Shown here piece by piece: positions 53,880 to 61,230 of a stretch of DNA of 64,000 nt. A program made the translations under genes and the position numbers. The DNA is from Gemmataceae bacterium. GTDB taxonomy: Bacteria; Planctomycetota; Planctomycetia; Gemmatales; Gemmataceae. Below the pieces are notes generated by a model that saw only the letters and a list, made by a program, of their open reading frames with translations, was not told the origin of the DNA and made no database searches. Location of the stretch: assembly GCA_901538445.1 (NCBI GenBank), contig LR594586.1, positions 248,001 to 312,000 of the forward strand, in the 5' to 3' direction. Every line of letters begins with the position of its first letter. Position 1 is the first letter of the stretch.

Positions 53880-54136
53880 TTCAGCACATCGAGGGGCGTC
53901 CACCACCTGACCTGGTCCGCGGAAGGCTCACGGCACCGCCGGCCCGGGGGCAACCGGTTCGGTCACGGAACCACGAACCGCGGGGTTGCTCCAGACCGTG
54001 ACCGAACCGGTTGCCCCCGGGCCGATAGCGGTGCTGGAACAGCCTTCCTCGGGCTGTGTGGGATGGTAAACGCTCGGACGACGCAACATCGTCCTGTCGC
54101 AGAGCGACGAGCTGGACGGCCCCCTCGACGGCTGAA
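53880..54136 (-). ncRNA. Candidate retron msr-msd RNA
   Basis: Read on the minus strand, ends a1 (54136-54119: TTCAGC, then TCGAGGGG) and a2 (53897-53880: CCCCTCGA, then GCTGAA) are complementary over 6 + 8 bp with a small internal loop. Just inside a1 is CCAGCTC, giving an AGC branch site with G at 54112. Three short stem-loops follow: GTCGC/GCGAC (54108-54096), GGACGA/TCGTCC (54094-54076) and ACAGCC/GGCTGT (54057-54039). Then a long msd hairpin: 28 perfect bp (53941-53968 with 53996-54023), extended by CACCGC/GCGGTG. The order a1, AGC, msr loops, msd hairpin, a2 is that of retron RNAs. It ends 23 bases before the first operon gene. Confidence 0.82.
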
Positions 54137-54145
54137 AGTTTGAGT

Positions 54146-54174
54146 GTTGTAACCCCACTTCGAAGGGTTCGCAA
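54146..54174 (-). promoter_or_regulatory. Sigma70-type promoter for the retron RNA and operon
   Basis: On the minus strand TTGCGA (54174-54169) is separated by exactly 17 bases from TACAAC (54151-54146). A start about seven to ten bases downstream falls at about 54139-54136, the first bases of the a1 end of the candidate retron RNA. The match to TTGACA/TATAAT is moderate (4 of 6 in each box), but spacing and position are what an ncRNA promoter needs. Confidence 0.6.
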
Positions 54175-54322
54175 GCACCGTAGTTCGCGTTTTTACCGTG
54201 TGAAGACGCGTCCCCGCGATTCTCCGACAGCGGGTTCCGCCGGTTGGCCTGTCACTCGCGGGGCACCCGGCCTATAGTTCCCCTGCTTCTCAAGGTTTCC
54301 GAATCGCTGGCGGAGGCGTGCC

Positions 54323-55834
54323 GTGGCGGGGTTGCGGGTGCTGGTGGCGGCGAGCGAGGTGGCCGGGTTCGCCAAGACGGGCGGGCTCGCGGACGTGGCC
54401 GCGGCGCTGCCCCGCGCGCTCGCGCGGCTGGGCAACCAGGTCGCCGTCGTCATGCCGTTCTACAACGCGGTCCGCCGCAGCGGGGTGCCGATCGAGAACA
54501 CGGGGATCGTGCTTCCCGTGCCGATGGGCGGCCGGGTGCTGGCGACCCGCGTGCTGCGGTCGCGGCTGCCGAACTCCGACGTGCCGGTGTACCTCGTCGA
54601 GCACCAGCCGTTCTTCGAGCGCGACGACCCGGCCACGGGCCGGAGCCTGTACCAGCAGGCGATGCCCGGCGGGTACAAGGCCGACTACCCGGACAACGCC
54701 GAGCGGTTCGTGTTCTTCTCCCGGGCCGTGTTGGAACTGGTCCCGCACCTCGGGTTCATGCCCGACGTGGTCCACGCCAACGACTGGCAGACCGGCCTCG
54801 TGCCCGTGTTCCTCTCGGAGGGCTACCGCACCCAGAGCGGGTACCAGCGGACGCGGTCGGTGTTCACCATCCACAACATCGCGTACCAGGGCATGTTCGG
54901 CCGCGACGTGCTGAACCTCACCGGGCTGCCCGCGTGGCTGTTCAACCCGGCCCAGCTCGAGTTCCACGGGCACCTGAATTTCCTGAAAGCCGGGGTGGTG
55001 TTCGCCGACGCGGTGAGTACCGTGAGCCCGACCTACGCCCGCGAGGTCCAGACGGCCGAGTTCGGGTGCGGGCTCGAGGGGCTCCTCGCCGGGGTCCACG
55101 CCAAGCTGAGCGGCATCGTCAACGGGTGCGACTACGACCAGTGGGACCCGACCGCGGACCGGCACATCGCGTCGCCGTACACGGCCGAGACGGTGTTCGA
55201 CCGCAAGCCGCTGTGCAAGGCCGCGCTCCAGCGCCGGTTCCACCTGCCGGAGGACCCGAAGGTGCCGGTGCTCGGCATGATCGCCCGGCTCGTGAGCCAG
55301 AAGGGGATCGACCTCGTGATGAGCGCCGCGCCGGGGTTCCTCGACATGGGGTGCCAGATCGTCGTGCTCGGCGACGGCGACCGCGAGTACCACGACGAGC
55401 TGCAGGCGCTCCGGGACCGGCACCCGGACCGCGTCGGCATCTACCTCGGGTTCAACGAGGGGCTCGCGCACACCATCGAAGCCGGCTCCGACCTGTTCCT
55501 GATGCCGAGCCGGTACGAGCCGTGCGGGCTGAACCAGATGTACAGCCTCCGGTACGGCACCCCGCCCGTCGTGCGCACCACCGGCGGCCTCGCCGACACC
55601 GTCGTGAACGCGACCGTCGAGAACCTCGCCGACGGCCGCGCAACGGGTTTCTCGTTCGGCGACTACACCGCCGCGGCGCTCTACGAAACGGTGAAGTGGG
55701 CGCTCACCCTGATGCGCGACCGCCCGGCCGACTTCCAGCAGGTCGTGCGGACCGCGATGGCCCAGGACTGGAGCTGGGACCGCAGCGCCGTGATGTACGA
55801 GGCGCTGTACCGCAAGGTGTGCAACCTCGTGTGA
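54323..55834 (+). CDS. glgA: Glycogen synthase (ADP-glucose type)
   Basis: 503 residues, GT5 family. RVLVAASEVAGFAKTGGLADVAAALPRAL carries the KTGGL ADP-glucose site at the N-terminus. FTIHNIAYQGMF, VNGCDYDQWDP and RYEPCGLNQMYSLRYGTPPVVRTTGGLADTV complete the GT-B signature. It extends alpha-1,4-glucan from ADP-glucose in the cytoplasm. GTG at 54323 begins the conserved sequence and has GGAGG eight bases upstream. It is divergent from the retron operon; no promoter could be assigned in 54180-54310. Confidence 0.94.
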   Translation: MAGLRVLVAASEVAGFAKTGGLADVAAALPRALARLGNQVAVVMPFYNAVRRSGVPIENTGIVLPVPMGGRVLATRVLRSRLPNSDVPVYLVEHQPFFERDDPATGRSLYQQAMPGGYKADYPDNAERFVFFSRAVLELVPHLGFMPDVVHANDWQTGLVPVFLSEGYRTQSGYQRTRSVFTIHNIAYQGMFGRDVLNLTGLPAWLFNPAQLEFHGHLNFLKAGVVFADAVSTVSPTYAREVQTAEFGCGLEGLLAGVHAKLSGIVNGCDYDQWDPTADRHIASPYTAETVFDRKPLCKAALQRRFHLPEDPKVPVLGMIARLVSQKGIDLVMSAAPGFLDMGCQIVVLGDGDREYHDELQALRDRHPDRVGIYLGFNEGLAHTIEAGSDLFLMPSRYEPCGLNQMYSLRYGTPPVVRTTGGLADTVVNATVENLADGRATGFSFGDYTAAALYETVKWALTLMRDRPADFQQVVRTAMAQDWSWDRSAVMYEALYRKVCNLV

Positions 55835-55867
55835 CGCCGAGTTCGCCGCGACCCACGGAGGGGCAGC

Positions 55868-56113
55868 ATGTCGAGCGTTCGTGTGGCGTGTCTGGTGCTG
55901 ATCGCGTGTTTGGGCGTCGCCGCGTACGGCTCGGTCGCGCGTGCCGACATGCCGCCGCACATGCGGAGCGGCCGCCCACACGAGCCGAGCGGCCGCTCCG
56001 GGCCGTTCCGCTCGTGCGGCAGCGGCATCGGGACTGGATTCGCGGGCATCGGTCTCGCCTGGGCGGCGATGTGGGCCGGCAACCGCTTTGCGCGTCGCGT
56101 TCGCCGCAAGTAG
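55868..56113 (+). CDS. Small exported protein with C-terminal membrane segment
   Basis: 81 residues, no family recognised. The N-terminus is a signal peptide (MSSVRVACLVLIACLGVAAYGSVARA). A short Pro/Ser/Gly/Arg-rich part follows, then a hydrophobic stretch (GTGFAGIGLAWAAMWAG) and the basic end NRFARRVRRK. GGAGGGG lies six bases before the ATG. It follows glgA by 33 bases and may share its transcript. Its stop codon is inside the palindrome 56110-56160. Confidence 0.65.
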   Translation: MSSVRVACLVLIACLGVAAYGSVARADMPPHMRSGRPHEPSGRSGPFRSCGSGIGTGFAGIGLAWAAMWAGNRFARRVRRK

Positions 56114-56160
56114 GGCCGGCTGTGCCGGCCGTGTGGTGAGGCCGGCACAGCCGGCCCTAC
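56110..56160. terminator. 21-bp palindrome shared by convergent genes
   Basis: Arms 56110-56130 (GTAGGGCCGGCTGTGCCGGC + C) and 56140-56160 are exact reverse complements around a nine-base loop. The left arm contains the TAG of the small plus-strand gene and the right arm the TAG of the minus-strand ABC gene, so one hairpin ends both messages. There is no clear T-run, so termination efficiency is uncertain. Confidence 0.75.
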
Positions 56161-57572
56161 ACGACCTTCCCCCGGTCCAATCGCAGCGTCTGGTTCACGC
56201 TTTGGGGCAGTTCGGTTAACTCGTGCGTCACGAACAGCAGCGTCTGGTCGGGGCGAAGTTCGCGGTCGAGGTACGCGCGGCACAACTCCACGCGGGCCGC
56301 GTCGAGCCCCTGGAACGGTTCATCCAGGATCACCAGTCGCGGCCGCTTCACGAGTGCGCGTGCCAGCAGCACCAACCGCTGCTCGCCGACCGAGAGCGTG
56401 CGGAACGGGCGGCCGTGCAGGTCGGCGATGCCGAAGGCCGCGAACAGCTCGCGCACGCGGGCGTCCTGCTCGGGCGTGGTCGGCTGGTCGGCGACGCCGT
56501 CGAAGAACCCGGTCGCCGCGGCCCGGCCGGCGCTGAGTGGCTCGTTGAAGTAGACGTGGAACTCGGGCGACACCAGCCCGACGTTCCGCTTCACGTCCCA
56601 GATCGTCTCGCCCGTCCCGCGGCGGCGGCCGAACAGGCTGATGTCGTTCGCGTACGCCTGCGGGTGGTCGCCGCACAGCAGCGACAGCAGCGTCGTTTTC
56701 CCCGACCCGTTCGGCCCCACCACCGCCCACCGCTCGCCGGCCCGCACCGTCCACGTCACCCCGTCGAGCACCCGCGTGCCGCCATACGCGACTGCGACAT
56801 CGCGAAGCTCGATGATCGGCTCCAAGTGCGGATTGCGGAGTGCGGAGTGCGGAATGGAACCAGCGTCGCTGGATTTCACTCCACAGTCCGCGCTCCCCAA
56901 TCCGAGTTCCAGGGTGTTCGTGACCCACTCCGGGACCATGTCGGAGCGGCAGATGAGAACGAGCCGCAGCCCGTCGCGTCGCAGTTCGCCAAGCAGTTCC
57001 GTGAGGCCGGCACGGCCCGCGGAGTCGAGGCCGATGAACGGGTCGTCCAGGAGGAGCAGTTCCGGCTTGCCGAGCAGGGCGCGTGCGAGTCGGGAGCGGC
57101 GGGTCTGCCCGTTCGAGAGCGTCATGAACGGCTGGTCGAGTTGAGCACGCACGCCGAGACGGTCCGCGGTCGCCTCGATGTCGGCGTCGGTCGCCCCGGT
57201 GCCAGTGCGCAGGAACTGTGTGAGTGACAGCGGTTCGTCACTGTCGGCGAACTCGAACCGCTGCTGGTAGTAGTGCCCGGCGTAGGAGAACAGCCGCGAC
57301 TCTTCCTTGAACGAGACGTGCGTAATCACCTGCGACGGGTAGTCCACACGCCGCGCGGCGGCCCGCAGGCGGTCGAGCAGTGGCCACCGCACGTCGCCCG
57401 CGACGAGTTGCTTGCCGCGCACGACCTCGGCGAACGTGGTCTTGCCCGAGCCGGTCGGCCCGACGACGGCCCACGCCTCGCCCTCGCGGAACACCCAGTT
57501 CAGCCCGGACAGCACCTCGCGACCGCCGCGCACCGCGGTCACGTTTTCGATTTCGACAACGGGTTCTGGCAT
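56157..57572 (-). CDS. ModF-like protein with two ABC ATPase domains
   Basis: 471 residues in two ABC halves. The first has GPTGSGKTTF, signature LSNGQTRRSRLARAL and Walker B LLLLDDPFIGLD; the second has GPNGSGKTTLLSLLCGD, LSVGEQRLVLLARALV and LVILDEPFQGLD. The pattern and short length match ModF/PhrA-type proteins, ABC ATPases without a membrane domain, often near molybdate uptake. No transporter partner is encoded nearby. ATG 57572 begins the conserved start (PVVEIENVTAVRGGREVLSGLNW). Confidence 0.85.
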   Translation of the reverse strand: MPEPVVEIENVTAVRGGREVLSGLNWVFREGEAWAVVGPTGSGKTTFAEVVRGKQLVAGDVRWPLLDRLRAAARRVDYPSQVITHVSFKEESRLFSYAGHYYQQRFEFADSDEPLSLTQFLRTGTGATDADIEATADRLGVRAQLDQPFMTLSNGQTRRSRLARALLGKPELLLLDDPFIGLDSAGRAGLTELLGELRRDGLRLVLICRSDMVPEWVTNTLELGLGSADCGVKSSDAGSIPHSALRNPHLEPIIELRDVAVAYGGTRVLDGVTWTVRAGERWAVVGPNGSGKTTLLSLLCGDHPQAYANDISLFGRRRGTGETIWDVKRNVGLVSPEFHVYFNEPLSAGRAAATGFFDGVADQPTTPEQDARVRELFAAFGIADLHGRPFRTLSVGEQRLVLLARALVKRPRLVILDEPFQGLDAARVELCRAYLDRELRPDQTLLFVTHELTELPQSVNQTLRLDRGKVV

Positions 57573-57604
57573 GCGTTCTGTTTCCGCCGCACGGACAAGG
57601 TTTG

Positions 57605-57672
57605 GCGAGCGGCGCGGCGTCAGCCCGCCGGTGCGCACAACTCAACCGGCGGGCTGACGCCGCGCCGCTCGC
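57605..57672. repeat. Perfect 28-bp palindrome
   Basis: Arms 57605-57632 and 57645-57672 are exact reverse complements (starting GCGAGCGGCGCGGCGTCAGC) with a 12-base loop. It lies between hemC and the ABC gene, both on the minus strand, so it could end the hemC message. The core GGCGTCAGCC also occurs in the palindrome at 50521. Confidence 0.92.
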
Positions 57673-57695
57673 TGCGCATCCTTGGTCTGCGTCGC

Positions 57696-58619
57696 CTACT
57701 TTGGAGCCGACTCCAACAACTCGCCCGCGCCTTCGGACAGCAGCGTCGCGGCGAGTTCCTGGCCGGTCGCGAGCGGGGCCGTGGCCGGGCCGGTGTGCGT
57801 CGCGACCACGCGGCGGCGGCCGTCGGGCGACAGCACCGCCCCGCGGACCGTTAGCACCCCGTCGAGCACCTTCGAGGTCGAACCGATCGGCACGAGACAC
57901 CCGCCACCCAGCGCGTACAGCATCGCCCGCTCGGCCAGCACCCGCGAGTAGGTGTTCGCGTCTCGGAGCGCTTCAACGATGTGCTTCGTCGCCTCGTCGC
58001 TCGCCCGGCACTCCAGGCCGATCGCCCCCTGCCCCACCGCCGGCAGCATCCACGACGGGTCGAGGATCTCGGTGATGCGGTCCGCAAGTCCGAGCCGGAT
58101 CAGGCCGGCTTCCGCGAGGATGATGGCGTCGAGGTTCTGTTCGTCGAGCTTCCGGAGCCGCGTGTCCACGTTCCCGCGGAGGTCGAGCAACTTCAGGTCG
58201 GGCCGGCGGTTCAGCACCTGCGCCCGGCGGCGCAGGCTGCTCGTGCCGACCACCGCCCCCCGTGGCAGGTCGTCGAAGCGCTTGTGCTTCCGCGAGACGA
58301 ACGCGTCGCCGGTCGGCCCGCGAGGCGGGACCGCGACGAGTTCCAGCTCCGGTTCGGGGATCGTCGGGAGGTCCTTGAGGCTGTGAACGGCGACATCCGC
58401 CCGGCCGTCGAGCAGCGCGTTCTGGATGGCCTTCGTGAACACGCCGAACCCGCCCATCGCGGACAGCGCCGATGCCTGGTCGCGGTCGCCGTGCGTCTCG
58501 ATGAGGACGAGTTCGACCGGCCGCGGGGCGACGATCGGGCGGAGCAACCCGGCGACGTAGTTCGCCTGCCAGAGCGCGAGCGGGCTGCCGCGGGTGCCGA
58601 GGCGGAGTGCGGAGATCAT
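57696..58619 (-). CDS. hemC: Hydroxymethylbilane synthase
   Basis: 307 residues, the normal length. LRLGTRGSPLALWQANYV, GVFTKAIQNALLDGRADVAVHSLKDLPT, GTSSLRRRAQ (substrate-binding arginines) and ALGGGCLVPIG (cysteine that carries the dipyrromethane cofactor) are all present. It polymerises four porphobilinogen units to hydroxymethylbilane in heme synthesis. The ATG overlaps the stop of the upstream HIT gene (ATGA), so the two are coupled. Confidence 0.96.
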   Translation of the reverse strand: MISALRLGTRGSPLALWQANYVAGLLRPIVAPRPVELVLIETHGDRDQASALSAMGGFGVFTKAIQNALLDGRADVAVHSLKDLPTIPEPELELVAVPPRGPTGDAFVSRKHKRFDDLPRGAVVGTSSLRRRAQVLNRRPDLKLLDLRGNVDTRLRKLDEQNLDAIILAEAGLIRLGLADRITEILDPSWMLPAVGQGAIGLECRASDEATKHIVEALRDANTYSRVLAERAMLYALGGGCLVPIGSTSKVLDGVLTVRGAVLSPDGRRRVVATHTGPATAPLATGQELAATLLSEGAGELLESAPK

Positions 58620-59107
58620 GGTGCGGTCGGTGCCCCGTTCGCGGTGAGCCAGTTCTGAAGCCGGGCGACGCACTCCGCGGGCGGCACCGTCCCCGCCCGG
58701 AGCCGCTGGTTCTCGGCCGGGTCGGCCTCGGCCCGCTCGGTGGCAAACCACACCGGCCGGAGCCGCTCGGGGTCGCCGGCCGACCGCGGGAAGAGGTGCC
58801 AGTGCAGGTGCGGGACGACGTTGCCGAGGAGTTCGTAGTTGAGCTTGTGCGGTGCGAAGCACGCCTCGATCCCGGCCGCGAGCAGCGACATCTCGTCGAG
58901 GAACGCCGCCCGCGCCGGACCGAGTTGACTCAACTCCGATGCGGCCGCACGCGAGACCAGGACGCAGTACCCGGTGTAGAACTGCCACGGGCCGAGGACG
59001 GCGAACGAGTGCGGGAACCGCCAGACGAGACGGTCGCCCCACCCGCGTTCCGGGTCGGCGACGGCCTTGCACATCGGACAGTTCGGGTCGTGCGACATGT
59101 GGGTCAT
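58616..59107 (-). CDS. HIT-family hydrolase
   Basis: 163 residues. The HIT signature HLHWHLFPR (HxHxH) is near residue 116. CPMCKAV near the start is the N-terminal zinc-type pair common in bacterial HIT proteins. The family hydrolyses nucleotide-linked phosphates; the substrate here is unknown. The start could be the first ATG or the one three codons in (MSHDPNCPMC). It leads a two-gene unit with hemC. Confidence 0.88.
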   Translation of the reverse strand: MTHMSHDPNCPMCKAVADPERGWGDRLVWRFPHSFAVLGPWQFYTGYCVLVSRAAASELSQLGPARAAFLDEMSLLAAGIEACFAPHKLNYELLGNVVPHLHWHLFPRSAGDPERLRPVWFATERAEADPAENQRLRAGTVPPAECVARLQNWLTANGAPTAP

Positions 59108-59179
59108 GGTAACAACTGGAAACGCGAAAGCCCACGGACGCGGGTCCGCGGGCTCTCGTTTCTGCCGGCCGGGAGCGGG

Positions 59180-60235
59180 TCAGAAGTCCCCGCCACCGAA
59201 GTCACCGCCACCACCAAAGTCGCCGCCGCCGCCGAAGTCGCCACCGCCACCGTAGTCACCCCCGCCGCTGTCGTAGCTGCCGCCGGCTCCAGTGTCGCCA
59301 CTGAAGTCGCCGTCGCCGGAGGTGCCGGTGTCGCCACCCGCCCCGCCGTCCCCGGCGTAGGCGTCGCTCGACCCGCCGAACAGGCCGCCGTTGCCGAACA
59401 TGCTGTTGTACATCCACATGCCGGCCATCGCCCCGAACATGCCGCCCAGCAGTGACGAGCCGAACCCGCCGCCACCGCCGCCGTACCCGCCGCCGCCGTA
59501 CCCACCGCCCCCGCCGCCCGTGAACGCCCGGATCAGGCCGATGACGACCCAGACGCCGAGCAGCACGCACAGGCCGAGGCACACCCACCCGCCGACGCTC
59601 ATGCCGGGCTTGTGCCCGTCCGCGTGCGCCCGATTGTTGCCGGTCGTCGCGGAGACCGTCGTGTCCTTGAGGTCACTCACGACGACCCCGATGGCCGACA
59701 CGAGGCCCTCATCCCGAATCTTGAACTGCTCGGCCTCCGGCTTGCCCTCGTTCTTGGCGTCCGCGGCCGCACGGAACGAGGTCAGCAGCTTGTCACGGAC
59801 CTGCTTCTCGTTCTCGTTCGAGAACCCGCGGTCGCGGGTGGTTTTGTCGGCGATCACCTCGATGTAACCCGGGCTGCGGCACACCAGGATGTAGACACCC
59901 TTGGCCTTGTCGCCCTGCGCCCGCTCCATCGCCCAGTCGCGGAAGAACTTCGCCTTCTCCGCGTCGCCGGCCGGGGCGGTCTTGCCCTCCGGCGGCCGGG
60001 CGTAGAGGTCGACGGTCACGGTCAGCCCGTGGTCGAACGACGTGCTGTTGAGGGCCGTCTCGGCCCGCGCAACGCCGTCGGCGGTGAACAGCTTCGAGTC
60101 GCCGTCGTTGCCGTACACGTGCAGGATGCCCGACGCCTTGGCCGGCTTCGAGGCCAGGGCCGCGGCCGGCACCGCAAGAAGACCGCCCGTCAGGAGGGCG
60201 GCCAGCATCGCGCCCTTGAAGGTCTGTTTGGTCAT
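59180..60235 (-). CDS. TPM-domain (YgcG-type) membrane protein with Gly-rich tail
   Basis: 351 residues. A signal peptide (GAMLAALLTGGLLAVPAAALA) precedes the TPM domain (about 45-200: VDLYARPPEGKT, VYILVCRSPGYIEVIADKTTRDRGF, LLTSFRAAADAKNEG). A membrane helix follows near 220-240 (GGWVCLGLCVLLGVWVVIGLI), then a very Gly-rich tail with repeated GGGG, SGGGDYGGGGDF-like units to the end. TPM proteins are membrane-linked; some have phosphatase activity. Downstream 59108-59179 has nothing notable. Confidence 0.85.
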   Translation of the reverse strand: MTKQTFKGAMLAALLTGGLLAVPAAALASKPAKASGILHVYGNDGDSKLFTADGVARAETALNSTSFDHGLTVTVDLYARPPEGKTAPAGDAEKAKFFRDWAMERAQGDKAKGVYILVCRSPGYIEVIADKTTRDRGFSNENEKQVRDKLLTSFRAAADAKNEGKPEAEQFKIRDEGLVSAIGVVVSDLKDTTVSATTGNNRAHADGHKPGMSVGGWVCLGLCVLLGVWVVIGLIRAFTGGGGGGYGGGGYGGGGGGFGSSLLGGMFGAMAGMWMYNSMFGNGGLFGGSSDAYAGDGGAGGDTGTSGDGDFSGDTGAGGSYDSGGGDYGGGGDFGGGGDFGGGGDFGGGDF

Positions 60236-60408
60236 GTGTCTCTCCTTGTGGTCACGGGGGTGGGCGCATGACAGCGCGCACCGCCCACAAGTCGTTCTCT
60301 CTGCATTCTATCTCACCCGGCCCGTCTCCCGCGGCAAATTCGCACCGGTCAAGGGCTTTCGGTTCCCTGTTCTGGCCACCCGCGCCGGGTATCATAAGCA
60401 CCTGAAGT

Positions 60409-60483
60409 CAGAACCTCAGAAGACAGAGGCCAGGAAGCGAAGAACTGCGAGCTGTTGGCCTGCAACTGTCTTCTGAGGTTCTG
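60409..60483. repeat. 18-bp inverted repeat upstream of hslV
   Basis: CAGAACCTCAGAAGACAG (60409-60426) and its exact reverse complement (60466-60483) are 39 bases apart. Sequence around both arms is A+G-rich and unlike the coding composition nearby. It occupies the middle of the 350-base gap between the TPM gene and hslV; the rest of the gap holds no supported gene. Confidence 0.8.
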
Positions 60484-60584
60484 TCCTCTGCGTTGAATGC
60501 GAACCCCGACGCGAGCGGACCCGCCCCGGCCGTCCGGTTACTGACGTTACGAAGGTATTCGAGTCCCCCAGAGCGATCTTTAAC

Positions 60585-61121
60585 GTGCCCCGAATCCGCG
60601 CCACCACCATTCTGGCCGTCCGCACCGCCCAGGGCGTCGCCCTCGGTGGCGACGGGCAGGTCACGCTCGGCAATATTGTGATGAAGAACGACGCGAAGAA
60701 GATTCGCAAGTTGTACGACGGCAAGGTGCTCACCGGGTTCGCCGGGGCCGCCGCCGACGCCTTCTCGCTGCTCGAGCGGTTCGAGACGAAGCTCCGCGAC
60801 CACCAGGGATCGGTACCGAAGGCCGCGACCGAACTCGCGAAGGAGTGGCGGACCGACCGCATCCTCCGGCGGCTCGAAGCGATGCTCATCGTCGCCGACC
60901 ACAGCCACCTACTGCTGCTCAGCGGCACCGGCGACGTGATCGCCCCGACGGACAACGTGCTCGCGATCGGCTCGGGCGGCCCGTACGCGCTCGCCGCCGC
61001 GCGTGCTCTCATGGCCCACACCGCCCTCAAGCCCGCCGAGATCGTCCGGGCCGGCCTCGAGATCGCCGGCGACCTGTGCATCTACACCAACCGCAGCATC
61101 GAGGTGATGGAGCTGAGTTAG
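60585..61121 (+). CDS. hslV: ATP-dependent protease peptidase subunit HslV
   Basis: 178 residues. A short propeptide MPRIRA precedes the catalytic threonine (TTILAV). [33 protein letters not shown] and [16 protein letters not shown] are family hallmarks. It forms the proteolytic double ring that works with HslU. GTG is the start that leaves the right propeptide length. hslU follows after 109 bases, as in most genomes. Confidence 0.95.
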   Translation: MPRIRATTILAVRTAQGVALGGDGQVTLGNIVMKNDAKKIRKLYDGKVLTGFAGAAADAFSLLERFETKLRDHQGSVPKAATELAKEWRTDRILRRLEAMLIVADHSHLLLLSGTGDVIAPTDNVLAIGSGGPYALAAARALMAHTALKPAEIVRAGLEIAGDLCIYTNRSIEVMELS

Positions 61122-61230
61122 CCGTCAGCGATCAGCGATCAGCCAAACGACCACCTGTAACATGAGACCGCCGATTTGAGGCTGAAAGCAGAGAGCTGAC
61201 GGCCGACAGCGGCGAGCGAAGCGAGCCAAC

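Noticed and set aside
53934-54033. Simple terminator or stray palindrome
   Set aside because: It is flanked by a1/a2 pairing, an AGC site and msr-like loops and lies upstream, not downstream, of the operon, so the msd reading explains more.
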